DNA of 64,000 bases from Pyrocephalus nanus (taxonomy: Eukaryota > Chordata > Aves > Passeriformes > Tyrannidae): NCBI GenBank assembly GCA_038380795.1, contig CM076261.1, positions 34,311,866-34,375,865 on the forward strand, in the 5' to 3' direction. Shown here piece by piece: positions 32,812 through 46,000 of this stretch. A program made the position numbers and the translations under genes. The first letter of the stretch is position 1, and each line of letters begins with the position of its first letter. A model generated the notes under the pieces. The model did not search any database. It was not told where the DNA came from and worked only from the letters and a program-made list of their open reading frames with translations.

Positions 32812-33362
32812 TATCAGAGAATCTCAGAACATGGTGAGTTGGAAGGGACCCACAAGGATCTTTGAGTCCAACCCTTGACCCTGCATGGAACCACCCCCAA
32901 GAGACATACCATGTGCCTGAGAGTATCATCCAAACCCTTCTTGAACTCTGTCAGGCTTAGGGCTGTGACTACTTCCCTGGGGATTCTGTTCCAGTACCCA
33001 ACCATCCTCTGGGTTAAAAACCTTTTTCTAATATCCAGCATAAACCTCCCCTGACATAACTTCAGTCCACTCCCTCAGGTCCCACCACTGGTCACCACAG
33101 AGGAGAGATCAGTGTCTGTCCCTCCTCTTCCCCTCGCAAGGAAGTTGTAACTGCAATGAGGTCTCCCCTCAGTCTCCTCCAGGCTGAACAGACCAAGTCA
33201 CCTCAGCTAAGTGACCTCGTCATCATACTGCTTCCCCTCTAGACCCTTCACCATTCTTGTTGCCCTCCTTTGGACACTCTTGAATAATTTAATACCTTTC
33301 TTATATTGCAATGACCAAAACTGTACACAATATTAAAGGCGAGGCCACACCAGTGCAGAGTG
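32812..33362 (-). mobile_element. CR1 LINE fragment, minus strand
   Basis: About 550 bp. The 3' end sits at low coordinates with GTGAGTTGGAAGGGACCCAC, AAGGATCTTTGAGTCC, GACCCTGCATGG and CATGTGCCTGAGAG. This is followed 5'-ward by the ORF2 C-terminus and by GAGGCCACACCAGTGCAGAG at the truncated end. It is the same 3' subfamily as at 4572 and 37,239. Confidence 0.93.
32814..33041 (-). pseudogene. CR1 ORF2 extreme C-terminus
   Basis: The minus-strand frame reads RFLTQRMVGYWNRIPREVV and then SLTEFKKGLDDTLRHMV, the conserved tail of CR1 ORF2 (the WNRLPREVV motif), before running into the 3' UTR. It has no RT catalytic residues and is an inactive remnant. Confidence 0.85.
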
Positions 33363-36300
33363 TTATTTCATTCAGTATTTTCCACAAGGATGCCTGAGAA
33401 ACATCAAAGAACCTCCAACTCTTATGTTCACAGAGCATATGTTTGCAGTTCAGAAAACATCTATTAGTTGGGAGTTATAATTTTGATTCTATACCCTTAT
33501 TATTGCTGATGTACATAGGCCAATGCATCCATCTAACTTGCTGAAAATTGGCCACTACTGCTAGATGAAAAAAGTTAGTAGGTGGGAAAGAAAAGCATAT
33601 GTTGTCCTTCGTAGTCCCTGCTAAAAATAAATAATGAGCATTAGCAGACTCATAACAGACCCAAATTAATATTACTGAAAACGCAGGTGGAAAAAACTAT
33701 CTATTTTTCCAGCTTAAATTGTATCTTACAACGTCTTAGAATGTGGAAGCTGTTACCTCCAAACTTGAATATTTACATTTTTAGATGCTTTATGCAATTA
33801 ATTTCAACAAACTTTTAGTACTGTCCAAACAAATTTTGTATATTTACATTGACTGCTCACTCTAGCTTTCAAGTGCATTAGCAGAAGAAACACTAAAAAA
33901 TAAGATGGAACAAAAATTCAGCCAGTGGCTTATACAGCCATGGTCTAGGTGAATGTCAAAGCATGAAAATACGTCTGCCTATAGAAGATTATTGAAAGTT
34001 CTATTAGTAGCTGCAGATAAGATTCTCTTGATTTTACATATAACTAAAAAATCAAGGAAACACTTGGGATTTTTGGGTTTTTTTGCAGAGATGCTGCATG
34101 CTGTCCTCTCCCTTGCTTTTTCTTTCTCCTCACACATTATAGAAATAAAAGAAACAAGCTGACTGCTATCATTCCATTTCTTACTGATATCAAAGTAAAT
34201 TTTCCCTGCTTGGGACAGAGTGGGTCCTAACTTCTCCCTTCTCCTTATGTCATGAGAACAAACGATGAGGACAACAGGAATCATGATTATGTTGTTTACA
34301 ATTGAATAAATCATGAAAATCAACACAGAACTGTGAAGCAGGTAGTTATTTTTTTATATTGGCCACCTCCACCACTAGTTTGTTAGGTTTTTTTCCCTGA
34401 GGTCTAAAGCAACGCTTAGGCACACTTCCAAGGAGATGTGAAATTGTTGCATTATGAAAAACATTAAAGAGAATTTTAAATTATTAGGAAATGCGGGTTT
34501 GTTGTTCTGCTTCAAAACACTGAACCTTTACAATAAAATTTTGGCAGGCTTATCACAACAGAAATCAGAAGAACTTACAGTCAAGGTAGTAAAGGGTGGG
34601 AAGATGCTATTCTATAACTGTATGAAATCTGTAGTAGTTAAAATACACTGCTCAAAGTCTGGCACCTCTTCCCAGGAATGGGTAAGAATGGATGCTATAA
34701 TGATGAGGGGAAAATGTATGTGCAACTCATTTTGTAATACCGCTTACATGTGGACATTGCTCTATGACTTCTCAAGAGAAAGCTAAGGCCTGATAGTAAT
34801 TGATTGGGCTGAATGGTATCCTGTTGGGTGTCAATCCACATCTTTTTGCAGGGAACTGCTGCTACCTTACGTGTTTATTTCTGGGAAGATTGTTATTATA
34901 TGAAGAAAATCACAGAGTGTTTTATTTTTGAACACATGAACCATTTGTTTTCATTTTGTTTGGAACTTCTCATATGTTTTAGCATTTTACCTATTCAAAT
35001 ACACACCAGGGATACTGTTTTCAGGACAAAAATAACACAAACAAACAAATGATAAAACTAGGGCAAATAAAATAAAATAAATGAAAAGCAATGCCACTTT
35101 AAATACAGGATTATCCATCAGTTTTGTTTTATTTAGAAAGTTTTGATTCCGATTGCACTGTAACTGAAAACATTAAGAATAACTCAACTAAGTGAAGTTT
35201 ATAGAGCTGAAAAATAAAACAAGAAATAATTCTGATTAATTAGATGTCTAAGATAAAAATCTACTATTTTTACATTCTTAGTGTTTTAATGAAGTTGAAA
35301 GCAGAGATAAATCTGGAAAAGAGTCTTAGCCAGTAATTCTTAGCTATATCCTTCTAGTAAAATATATGTTTAATCAGTGAAATCATACTGATTTTGGGAG
35401 TTCACTATGCACTTCACTGAATCTAGAGATGAACGCAGTAAAGTACAAAAGGCTACTAAGATTTGTATGACTAACACCATCACTATAAAGTGATAAAATA
35501 AATTTGTATCAGAAATACGCTGATGATGACGGAGGATATCCTTCCTGCTAGCAGCAGCTAAAGAAGCAAGACTCATGTCTCTGTGCAGAAAGAGATTAGA
35601 CTCTGCCAAAAGTCTCATCCAAGATGCATGTAAGAGCTCACTAGGGACTATATATCCATCAGCTATCCTTTATTTCTAAGACAGAGGAAATGCAGTAGCT
35701 TTTGAGCAGATTTTGGTTTTGTTTTATTACTCTCACTAGAAATATGTCTTTAACTTTTGACAATGGAAGTATAAATAAGCTATCATGGATACAAATAAAC
35801 CGGCTCCACCACTTCCAGTGTGTAATAAGCAGGCATAAATGGATATACAAATAGAAAAATTTAAACATAAATGTAACAGAGGAGGATTTCACAAACTTTT
35901 TATTTGGGTAAGCATACGTGCCTTTTAAACTATCAAAACTATCCATTGCCAGAAAAACACTCACCTTCTAACTCAGCTTCTAAATCTCTTCCTCTGTATT
36001 CACTGCCACTTTCTCAGGAAGGTGAAAAGTTATCTGTTTCTCAGAAATAAAAAGATAAAAGGTAGTATTCTGGGAATGAATTTTTCTATCCTAGAAATGA
36101 CAGAAATACTTTAGAAGTACCGTGCTTCCATGCTGGCTAGAGATGTGAGGCAGACATATTCCAATAATATTTGACTGAATATAAAGAAGACCTATGGAGA
36201 GAAAGCAACGGTAGATTCAGCAGGCCTGACCAGCAATGAATAAAATAGTGGTAACTTCAGCTCAGTGGAGTGTATATCTGTAGGTATTCCACTGAAATTA

Positions 36301-37238
36301 CTGCAGAGGAAGGGTACTCTTATTTGAGACTGTTAACATCCAAAGGAATTTGTTTCAGAATTGAATCCTCACTTGAAAAATGCATTTGATTTCTTCAATT
36401 GTGATAATAAATATTGATGGTATTTCCTGCCCTTCCAATCTCGACTTAATTTCAGCTGATTAAGCAACTAGAAAATACATGCAAATCCATCTATTCAACC
36501 TTAACCATATAACAAAACCAGCTCAAAAGTCAAAACTGTGAAAGCTATGTTTAGATTTTAGGAAAGATCCAGTCAGAACAATTTGGGAAAAAGTACATAG
36601 TTCAGTATATTTGCGTGGCTTCAAAAATTATTAAAAAAAAAAAAAAGTTCTCTAATTCTGCTTTAGCTTTAAAGATCAATTTAAATCAGTAAGAATGCTA
36701 TAACACAGCTCTATGTGAATTCAGACCTTTTCTTCTTTAGAGGTCTGACATGATATTTATGGGTCCCAAAATAATAATTTTATATGCCAGCTAAAATAAG
36801 AATCTCTTCTGATTCCTACATTACTACAGTATGATCTTATAAAGACCTTTAATAACGCATAAGTCACAAAACTTTGTACTTTCTGCAGTGCACTGGTCCT
36901 ACATAAACTTTTGTAAAACAAAAACCCAGCACATATATTGCCTACAGAGAGCTTCTGTTAGCGAGACTATGATATTTCACCTACTCAGTAGTATATAAAC
37001 AATCACACTTCAACTAATGTGGAAATTTTTCCTCTTTTTTTCTCTCCCTTACAGCTCACTGAGCCATATGTCAAAATGAAAAGATTTTTTCCAAATTCTC
37101 TGCATAGTTATTTGCTCTCTTTCCCCTTCTACTCAAACATTTGAATTTGAATAGTTGTTTCTTATTATGTCGGTAGTATGATCTCATACCTTAAAAAACA
37201 CTTCAAATTTTTCAGTGGTTCTTCAGATACCTTTCATG
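33363..37238. other. AT-rich non-coding stretch
   Basis: No gene recognised. Frames of 110-115 codons at 33,979-34,326 (minus) and 34,454-34,786 (plus) carry no known domain or splice context. An A14 run is near 36,632. Confidence 0.5.
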
Positions 37239-37402
37239 ATCAGAAAATCAGAGAATATGTTGAGATGGAAGGGATGCACAATGATCATCAAGTTCAAACC
37301 TTAGCCCTGCACAGGACTATCCCCAAGAGTCACATCACGTGCCTGAGAGTATCACCCAAAGACTTGTTGAACTCCCCTGGGGAGCCTGTTCCAGTCCCCA
37401 AA
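37239..37402 (-). mobile_element. CR1 LINE 3' end fragment, minus strand
   Basis: It carries GAATATGTTGAGATGGAAGG, CCCTGCACAGGACTATCCC and GTGCCTGAGAGTATCACCC, the same 3' variant as the copies at 4572 and 32,812. About 30 bp of the usual subfamily sequence (the CTGTCAGGCTTGG part) are missing between TTGTTGAACTC and CCCTGGGGAGCC near 37,374, an internal deletion. Confidence 0.88.
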
Positions 37403-40400
37403 CACATATAGTGCTTTAAACTACTCTTGAAGTTCATATCTACTAAGAATCTGGAAACTGTATGCAAGCTAAATTTCCACAGGCTTGTTTGCTGATTTTC
37501 TTTATGATTACATGTAAAATTAAAATAATAAATTTCTTGAAGAAGGTTTCAGCAGTCTAGAAGCCTGATAGTGAAGTTTCTGACCCAGGTACTCAGTAAC
37601 AAAGTTTGGTTATGAGTAGAGACTACAATCTGGTAATTCTTTGATAAAGAGAGGTGCAATGTATTTTCAGATATGAGATCAGAGATGATAACTTTCTGAA
37701 ACAAAATTAACCTTTTTCATAAGAAAAGAAAATATTTGACAAATAATGTCTATTTGTCTTAAACAAATAACCTTGATTAAAAGTAGCATAAAGCAACATC
37801 TGCAGTCACTGCAGGAGTGTAATTCCTCTTAACATAGCAAATTAGCTTTCCACAGAAGGTATATTTCAAACGCTAATTAATTCTATTTTCATGTCTTAGC
37901 CAAAGCCCATTCCTGACTACACATGGCATAAAATAGTGATAAGCCTTACAAAACCCTGTAAAATGAAAAACTGTAGGATTCTATAAAACAAAGTATACAA
38001 CACTAAGAATACAGAATGATTACAAAGAACATCACTGATATAGAAAAACTGTATGACATTATAGTACTAAAGAAAATTCAGTTAAAAAGAAACTGGATGC
38101 ACATTTGATAATACCACATTAAGCAAAAGTTCCAAGGAAGCAAGATGTCTGAAGCTAGAAGTCCACACTCTGAACATGTCCAAACTTCTATTTAAAATTA
38201 AGCACAATAACACAGAAGTTTTTACTTTGGAGACAAAGCAAAAATAATCAACTTCATCCTTGCAGTTTTCTCACAGCTGCTCTTTTTCATATTCTTCCAT
38301 TAAAACAGTTTAGCATAATTAAATTAAAAGTAATTCAAGTAAAATTGTCTAAATTTTGAAGCCAGTGTCACCACTTGTAGCCTTCAAGGGCTGGCAGATG
38401 CAGTAGCACAGTTTCTCTTTCATTTGTGGCATGTTGCCTACAATTATAAGAAATGCTACGTTAGTTGTTTACATCAGAAAGTGACAGTCTCCACAGCACA
38501 GGGATAAAATCATCCTTTTCAGCGCTCAGCTTGATCAGCCTGGGGGCAACAGCTGCTGTCATTTCAGCTGTTTGTTTTAAATGTGTGCTTTTTGGTACCT
38601 CAAGATGACATTTCTTCTTTAGTAGAGCCCAAAGCTCACAAAGTCATCCTCCAATGAAAAGATACAAATTCCTACCTGGTACTAAACTAAATAACCACCC
38701 ACATGCTTCATCTGGAGGTAGATGCTAGTGAACTGAATCTAAACCACAGTCAGTCACTTTCTGGTTTAAGGTGTTGCAGCGTTATCTTGCACTATCTGTT
38801 TCTAGCTAAAAGGGTATGGGAGAGAATAAACACACAAAGCCTCTGATTATCTCTTCTACTAGAAGAAAATCTCTTTTATGTGTCATATTTGAATACACAG
38901 ATCACTGCCTTATTTCATGTCCAAGAAAATGCTATCATATTCCTGAAGCCTGTAGGAAAGGATACATTTTTCACCATCCAGCTCTCATCACTGCTAATAA
39001 TCAGTTCATTTGAACAGAATCTCCCCTGAGGAACATCTAGAATTAATTAGAACTGATTGAACAGCGCAAACCATAATTTGTTGATGCTTTAGCATATATA
39101 TCTTAGCAGTTAGGTCCATAATAGTGGTGGGGCATGTTATTTGTTTGTAAATACTTGGACGGCTTCCATTCCATTTATAAAAAATTATGATAACTGCTGA
39201 AGGGCTTGTGAATTTCTGCAAACATTTTGATTATTTTCCATATGAATTATGCATTATATATTATTCCTCATTCATTATTTCTCAGCAGTTATTTTCTTCT
39301 AGGAATTCAGGCTGCTTAATGACTGAGCAAATACAATACCATGTGGTTTAAGGGACAAATCGCATTGCAGGAATACTGAAGAGCAAACCATTAAAGACAT
39401 AACTGCATCAAGATTTCCTACAGAAACTTCTGGATAGTATGTTCACATTTCACAGCCAAGATAAATTAGTGTTGCAGGTAACACACTTTCAGGAACAATT
39501 GAGAATGTTCAGGAAACTCCAAGCATTTTTCATTCCTATTATGTACTGTAAGATTTATCAGTGTATCATGTGCACATACAAAGAGATTTTGGCTTTTTAG
39601 GGGAATAAGTTTTGAGGCAAATAGTGTAACCATGCATAATGCTGTACAGGAGTGCAGAGTCTGGCCTACAGTAGATAAATAAATAGCTAATAATAGTGAT
39701 AATGACAAGTAAGCAACTAGTAAAGGCATGTAGAGAGGACAATGTTGTTTCCACTATAATAAAAAGCTCTCCTCTACAATTCAGAACTTATTCATAAGCA
39801 AAGCTTGGCAGCCTTTAGAATAGCAGAGATATTCACAAATATTAAATATTAATGTTCAGATGTGTTGTTAGAGTTGTTCTCTGTCTTTTCTACAAGACAA
39901 ATAGGATGACAAACCAGTTCATGAAGATTATTTTGTTTCACTGAAAATGCATAGCTATTCAAAACACAAGGGGTTGGTAATTGCCTACAAACAGATCAGC
40001 CTCCACTGGTAGCTACAACAGGAAGATCTGCAACATTATTCATTTAAATAGACTTTTGCTTTCCCTGGTCACAGCTCCAGCTGATGCAGTGTGAGGGAGT
40101 GCAAGAACAATGATCTCCTCCCTCCTTCCCTGCCTCGATTATCTCACTCCCTTTCTCCCACAGCCCACAACATCCAGCTGGTTCTGAAAGCAACCACACT
40201 GATTCTGCTTGCTAAATATTGAGAAAATAAATGTTGGGACTCATATAAATTACAGCATCTGCTAGTTGGAATCAATGGACCAGAAAAGGAGGGTGGTAAC
40301 AATATCCTGACAGACCATAGATTAATGTCATGGTACTGGTTAAACTTCATCTGTTCTATGTGCTTCAGAGGTTAAAAAAAATTGCAAGCTAAGACAGTAA

Positions 40401-40751
40401 TATCATCTTACTCTGTTAAAGACACCTATTAGTCATGTCCAAAGCAAATAGGGATTTATGACTCAGACATAATTCTTCCAAATATGCCTGCTGTTCATAA
40501 AAGGCAGAGATATATGACTCAAAAATAACACTGAGACAGGAATAATTTTACACTTCACTTTGCAACATTGACTTTCCTCCAGAACTTATAGTGAAATCTC
40601 CATGTTTTATGAATAGGTTTCTGCCAGTACTATAGATTTATTGCTACAGCTTCCAAATCAGGTGAATTTTTCAGTCAAGCAGAAGAAGAATATCAGATAG
40701 AGAAGAAACATGTAGATCTTTGTTTGCTAAACAACTGTACACAAATTTACA
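37403..40751. other. AT-rich non-coding stretch
   Basis: No gene or clear transposon. The composition is uniform AT-rich with a few GC-richer patches near 38,380 and 38,500-38,570. The short open frames here carry no domains. Confidence 0.5.
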
Positions 40752-41090
40752 CAGAAAAGACCTTTAAGATCATTGGGTCCAACTGTTAAACCAATACTAC
40801 CAGGTTCACTGCTAAACTATGTCTACACATCTTTTAAATACCTCCAGGGATGATGAACTCACCACTTCCTTGGGCAGTCAGTTCCAGTGCTTGACCACCC
40901 TTTCAGTGAAGAATATGACATGCACTCCAGACCTTTCACCAATTTCATTGCCCTTCTCTGGACACACTCCAGCACCTCAGTGTCTTTCTTGGGTCCAATA
41001 CTGAATACAGGATTCTAGATGCAACCACACCAGTGTTGAGTACAGGGAAACAATCACTGCCCTGGTCCTGCTGGCCATGCTATTGCTGAT
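40752..41090 (-). mobile_element. CR1 LINE fragment with internal deletion, minus strand
   Basis: The 3' half (40,752-40,915) shows CAGAAAAGACCTTTAAGATC, CCTCCAGGGATGATGAACTC and TTCCTTGGGCAGTCAGTTCC. The 5' half (from about 40,922) shows CCAATTTCATTGCCCTTCTC, GACACACTCCAGCACCTC and CTGCTGGCCATGC. The middle of the element expected between them is absent, so an internal deletion of roughly 150-250 bp is inferred from comparison with the other copies. Confidence 0.88.
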
Positions 41091-42629
41091 ATCATCTCAC
41101 ACAGCCTGTGTTATGGCCTCATTTACAGTCCCCTTTTTGTTATAACAATTTGCTACTGTAATTTAAGTACGTTCCTAGGACCTTTCCACAGTAAATCTTT
41201 CAAATTCTAGTTTGGTACTCTCAGAGGAATGTGCGTTTCAAGAGTGAAATGAAAAAAGCAGATGTAGGGAGACACACCGCTGATGTTTAGGTCTGAGGGG
41301 TAACAAAACATGGATAAATGTTCTTTCACCAAAACTGTTCTAATCAAGACCCAGTACCTGTAATGGGATCCCTGTGGCAGCCCCTGACCACTGGAAACCT
41401 GGGCAGACTGCTGAGAATGCTGAAAGCGCAAGGGGACATCCTACATCAACCCTGGTCTGCTTCTCATGTCCTAGGGAACACACATGCATGGCAGTGAAAA
41501 AACCTCTTCTGAAGGCTACTTCCATTAAACTCAGGTCACACCTTTAAGAGGGGCTTTGCTCCTTTTTAGAAATCTCAAGTTTGCAACAGCTTCACCTTCT
41601 AATAAAGGCAAGTGTCTTGGTTTTAGATGCCAGAAATTATGAAGTTCACCGATCTGCTTTTTCCTCAAGAACACTTTTGAGTCCCTCTTTTTAATTACCA
41701 TCAACCACTCATGAGGGGTAGTTCCTGAAAAACAGTCATACAACTGTGCCCACCTGATATCTTTGCTGTACAGTACACTTGAGGGATTCAGATAACAGCT
41801 ATTCTGAGAATTAAAAATATTACTATCAAATAAAATTTAGGGAAAGTTTAACATTATGCCCATAAATTAACACTATTATTCTTTATTTCTCCCTCTTAGA
41901 GAGCTGTTTTTATTAAAAACTTCATTTGACCAGTTAAGAAATATCATGGAACTGACCTCACTGATCTGAAGAGAAAACATAAAGTAATACCCAGAAGGAT
42001 CTCATGGTGTGGTTTAGGGGCTTAATTTTGGGTTCTTGTATTTCCATATCTTCTTGACAAAGAAATGTTTGATTGATGTACATTAGCACAGCTCTTAAAG
42101 CTTAAAGATAAGTGAAGAGCTGCACTTGCAAAAACTCTATTCAGTGCACTGTTTTACGTAAGGTGTTCTAGAGAAGCTTGCTATTTTAGTGATCTAACAC
42201 CAAATATAATCCTCATCTGTGACAATATTTCACAGGTCTACGCCAGTTTTAGCTCACAATGAAGGCTAAAAATTGGTGAAAGGGCAGAGATATGCCTTAC
42301 AATCCAAACAAAAATCACGATGACTGAGTTCACCATCACTGACTGTATAGATTGACCAAAGTGCCACAATGTCCTCAAACTGCCATCAGGTGGAAAACTA
42401 AATGCAATACACAATGGAAGTTGGAGCCTGATGAATTGCTATGTCACTGCCACATCAGTTTTCTTCTGCTGAAATCTTTGCTTATGTCTGCCAGCATAAC
42501 TTGTGCCCAATGTTCTTTCATAACCTCATACTTTGCACTTGGACCAGTTGAAAACGTGTCTATAATCAGAAAACAGAAGTGCTTTAACAACATTTAATGT
42601 GAGGAAAAAATCTACCAAAGCTGCCTGGC
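41091..42629. other. AT-rich non-coding stretch
   Basis: Nothing recognisable. A somewhat GC-richer patch at 41,340-41,480 carries short overlapping minus-strand frames without domain content. Confidence 0.5.
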
Positions 42630-43050
42630 TAGCCCTACGGCACACCATGGAGGTCAATATGGTCTGTATGGTGGGAGAAGCACATCAGTCTTCACTGCAG
42701 AGGTCCATGTCAGCAGCCTTGCTAGTGTTTCGCAGTCAGCACTGACCCCTTGGCCCTCCCCATCCAGATGCCAAATAAGAGGGAGCCAGGACAGGGTTTG
42801 GTAGGGTTCCCCCAGACGCTTGGGAGCTGCCTGGATTCCCAGCCCTCAGCTCCTGTTATGGGCCACCTGGTCCCAACTGCCTGTCTTATCCCAGCAGCCA
42901 CCCCATCACCACCACCCACTGCCTGACCTGGACATCACTGGACAGCAGTCCCCAGGTCTCAATTATGCTCAGCCCACTGAGGCACAGTGGGCAGCTGCCA
43001 GTACGTGGCTCACAGCTGTCCTTGACATTCCTGGAGCAATTTTCTTTTCC
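42630..43050. other. GC-rich, CpG-poor block of unknown nature
   Basis: About 420 bp clearly richer in G and C (CCAGCC, CCACC and CTGCC wording) than flanking DNA, but with only a handful of CpGs, so it does not look like a CpG island. Frames on both strands (minus 42,722-42,919; plus 42,820-43,080) are of low complexity and match nothing I know. It could be an old LTR or other decayed repeat, or an isolated exon or processed transcript. No poly(A), splice pair or LTR terminus was found. Confidence 0.35.
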
Positions 43051-46000
43051 CTATTAAATTCTATCTCATCTGCTACTTAGCTGAATTCAAAAACATTTTT
43101 CACAACAAAGAAACAGTAAGCATTGAATCCTCTCTGAGCCTGCTGTGGTGCTGATACCTCTGCAATTTACTTGCTGACACCCCTTCAAAGCAGTACTCAG
43201 CAAGGCCAAAAGTTTAGCAGGCACAGCCAGGCCTGTGTTGCTCTCTAATAATTTTGTAGGTACAAACAAAGATACTCTCCTCTCTGTCATCTGAGCCTCC
43301 TGTCTGTGACTAGCATGAAGTCCAACATACTTCTGCAAAAAATCAAGAATCAGATTTGAAATTCCCTCATCCACAATCAGTCAGAATAATGTGTCAAAAT
43401 GCTTGAATTTTCCCCTTTCCTAATGGAGTCAAATATTTGTTAGCACAGCATTAACAGTTGCCAGAATTCAGTATCAGGTTTCGTTTCTAAATTTCAAGAC
43501 TATCTTAGAAGTGATGGAAAAAAACATGGCTCTGGGGTTCTGCCTATTTCTTTCTAAAATGAAATAAACCCCAATGAACCTAAATGAAAACTCAGGATAA
43601 ATTTTAGTTATATTTTCAATAGATCATATGACACTTCAGGGACTAAAAGTAAATTAAAAACAAGCAACACATTTTCCCAGAAAATAACCTACCTGAAAAC
43701 CTGAAAATTTCCCAGAAACATGATTCCAAGAGGAGAAGGTGTGGTATAAATAAAATACAATATTTTATTTATATTAATACCCTGAAAATAAATCAGTGCT
43801 ATTTTTTAAAATTTTTGCAATCCTGTTATCTAGAATCAACTTTTGCAGTCAAAAATGGAAGTTACAGGAATCTCCTGGTCATCACTCATGTGACGAAGCA
43901 TGGGACGACACTTAAAATTTTGCATACTTCCACTGAAGTAGCTCAGAGTCCTTACTCTTTTTTTCAAGGAACATGAACTTAAAATGTCTCACTGTGACAA
44001 ACTAAGTATATGCCACTGCACTACATGTTCCAAGTTTATGATGCACTGTAAACAATTATTTAAAACCTCTTCAGGGTCTTGCTTTGGAAGAAATCACAGT
44101 AGCACATTGTGGTCTATAAATTCAACAAGCTCTGTAACTAGCAATTACAAGATGATAAAATGCAGTGTCTTCCTCCGTACTATGTAGACACACAGTTTCT
44201 GAATGCCTTTCTCTTTCCTACAACCTATTTGTTTATCCTAAAAGATGCTATTTTCGTTAACTATATTCACGCCCTACAAAGAAGGGTTTAACTGAATCCA
44301 TTAATTGACATATTTTAGCAAATAATCAGGTTCTCAAATGTTATACAATGTGGCTGTTCTTCTAAACATTCTTTATTTTTATTGATCAGCGCTTTTTTTC
44401 TATAAGTCCACAGGACTCCTGAAATCCTGTGCTGCACTACCTTCAACAATCTCCACTTCAAAAGGAATCTTCCAGCTACAGTGTAATACTATAAAGTGAT
44501 ACGAGCTATTAACCACCCAGTTAACCATACGAAACTATTCTGCTTTCCATCTTCTCTCCAACACTACCCGCCTCCATCTGTTTCTCCTTCCATGCTCTTT
44601 GTAGGTATTTTTGATTGTGCAAATTGGGATAAAGATAATTTTTTAAAATTAGTGAGAGGAGAAGGAAAAGAGAGGAAGATTTCTAGAAAAATCTCATACT
44701 GGGTGTACAAATGGAAAAAAAAGTAGTTTGCCTGTTGCCTGCCTGAAAGGCTTTTATCCAACTAATTTCCTCACTGCAGGGGGAAAGTAAAATTGGCATG
44801 CACTTCTCTGGCAAGTTGTTGGAGCCTGAGTGCCCTGACTGTCAGCCCCTCCTCTTCTTCCTCCAGGCTGACTGCCAGCTTGTCGCTGCCTGTTCTGGGG
44901 AAGCTGGGAATACAGAAATCTTGTGGAGAAGGTTGAGACTGAGAGCTCCTATTCAACTTTTTCCTGCCAATGGAAAAAAAAATAAAATTAGGAGGCTTAT
45001 TAAAACTAACAAGAAGGTGTCTGGTAAAAGAAAATCCAATTGTTTTTAAGGCGTCTGAAGCTCATTAATGACTTGAGAGAAAAATGGTATGTGGATTTAC
45101 TCCCTTAGAAGAGGAAATCATCTTTGTTAAAATAGATTAAAAGTTATTTAGTGATTTTTTTGGTATGGATTCAAATTACAATGATAAATTAATCAAGTAT
45201 ATTAATATGAATTTAATGTCATGCTCCATATATTATATACAGAAAAGTAATAAACATGAATATTTTCTGATTTGGATAGGAAACAAGAACAATGGTCCTT
45301 CTTTAACTGTTCCCCAAAGTTATATCTTAATAATTCCTCATTTTGTGACTATCCTGTCAGGACCACAACCATTAATTTGTCTGAAGTTTTACTTATTTTA
45401 TTAATAAAGATAACAATCAAACTTTCCCTCTTGCCAATATGACTCCCTAAAGTAAATTTTGGATAACTGTCCTAAATGACTTAATGAAGTTAACAAACAT
45501 ACAATAAACAAATGGAAACTTCAGGAAGTAGCTGCTCTCTGACCAAGTTTTGCTTACTCTTCCGGCTTCAAGTGAGGTGTGAAAAAGTTCCTGAGGACAG
45601 AGCAGATTGAATATAAAGAAATACAGTGTCTGACATGGTGAATGTGGAAAGGTTAGGTTTTTTCAATTGAGAATGGATTAAAAAAACTGTTGGCAATCAG
45701 TGGCTTAAGTGCTGAGATGATTGAAGAAACTAGTCATGATTTCCTGATCTTCATGATAACAATCTGGAAAGTAGCAGCTCCACCAAGCTCATCCCAGTGT
45801 GCTACAACTTATATAATTTTTCAGGTCACAAACTGTTTCCGCATACTTTACTTCTGATATTAACAAAGCAAACAGGCAATGAATGTGAGAATAGGCACCA
45901 TTAAAACATGCAATACACTGTGCTGCCATTGTCTTCAGACTGAGAGGCTGACTTAGCGGGGTTGAGTGCATGTATGCTCTGTATTAAGCTTCCTCCAATT

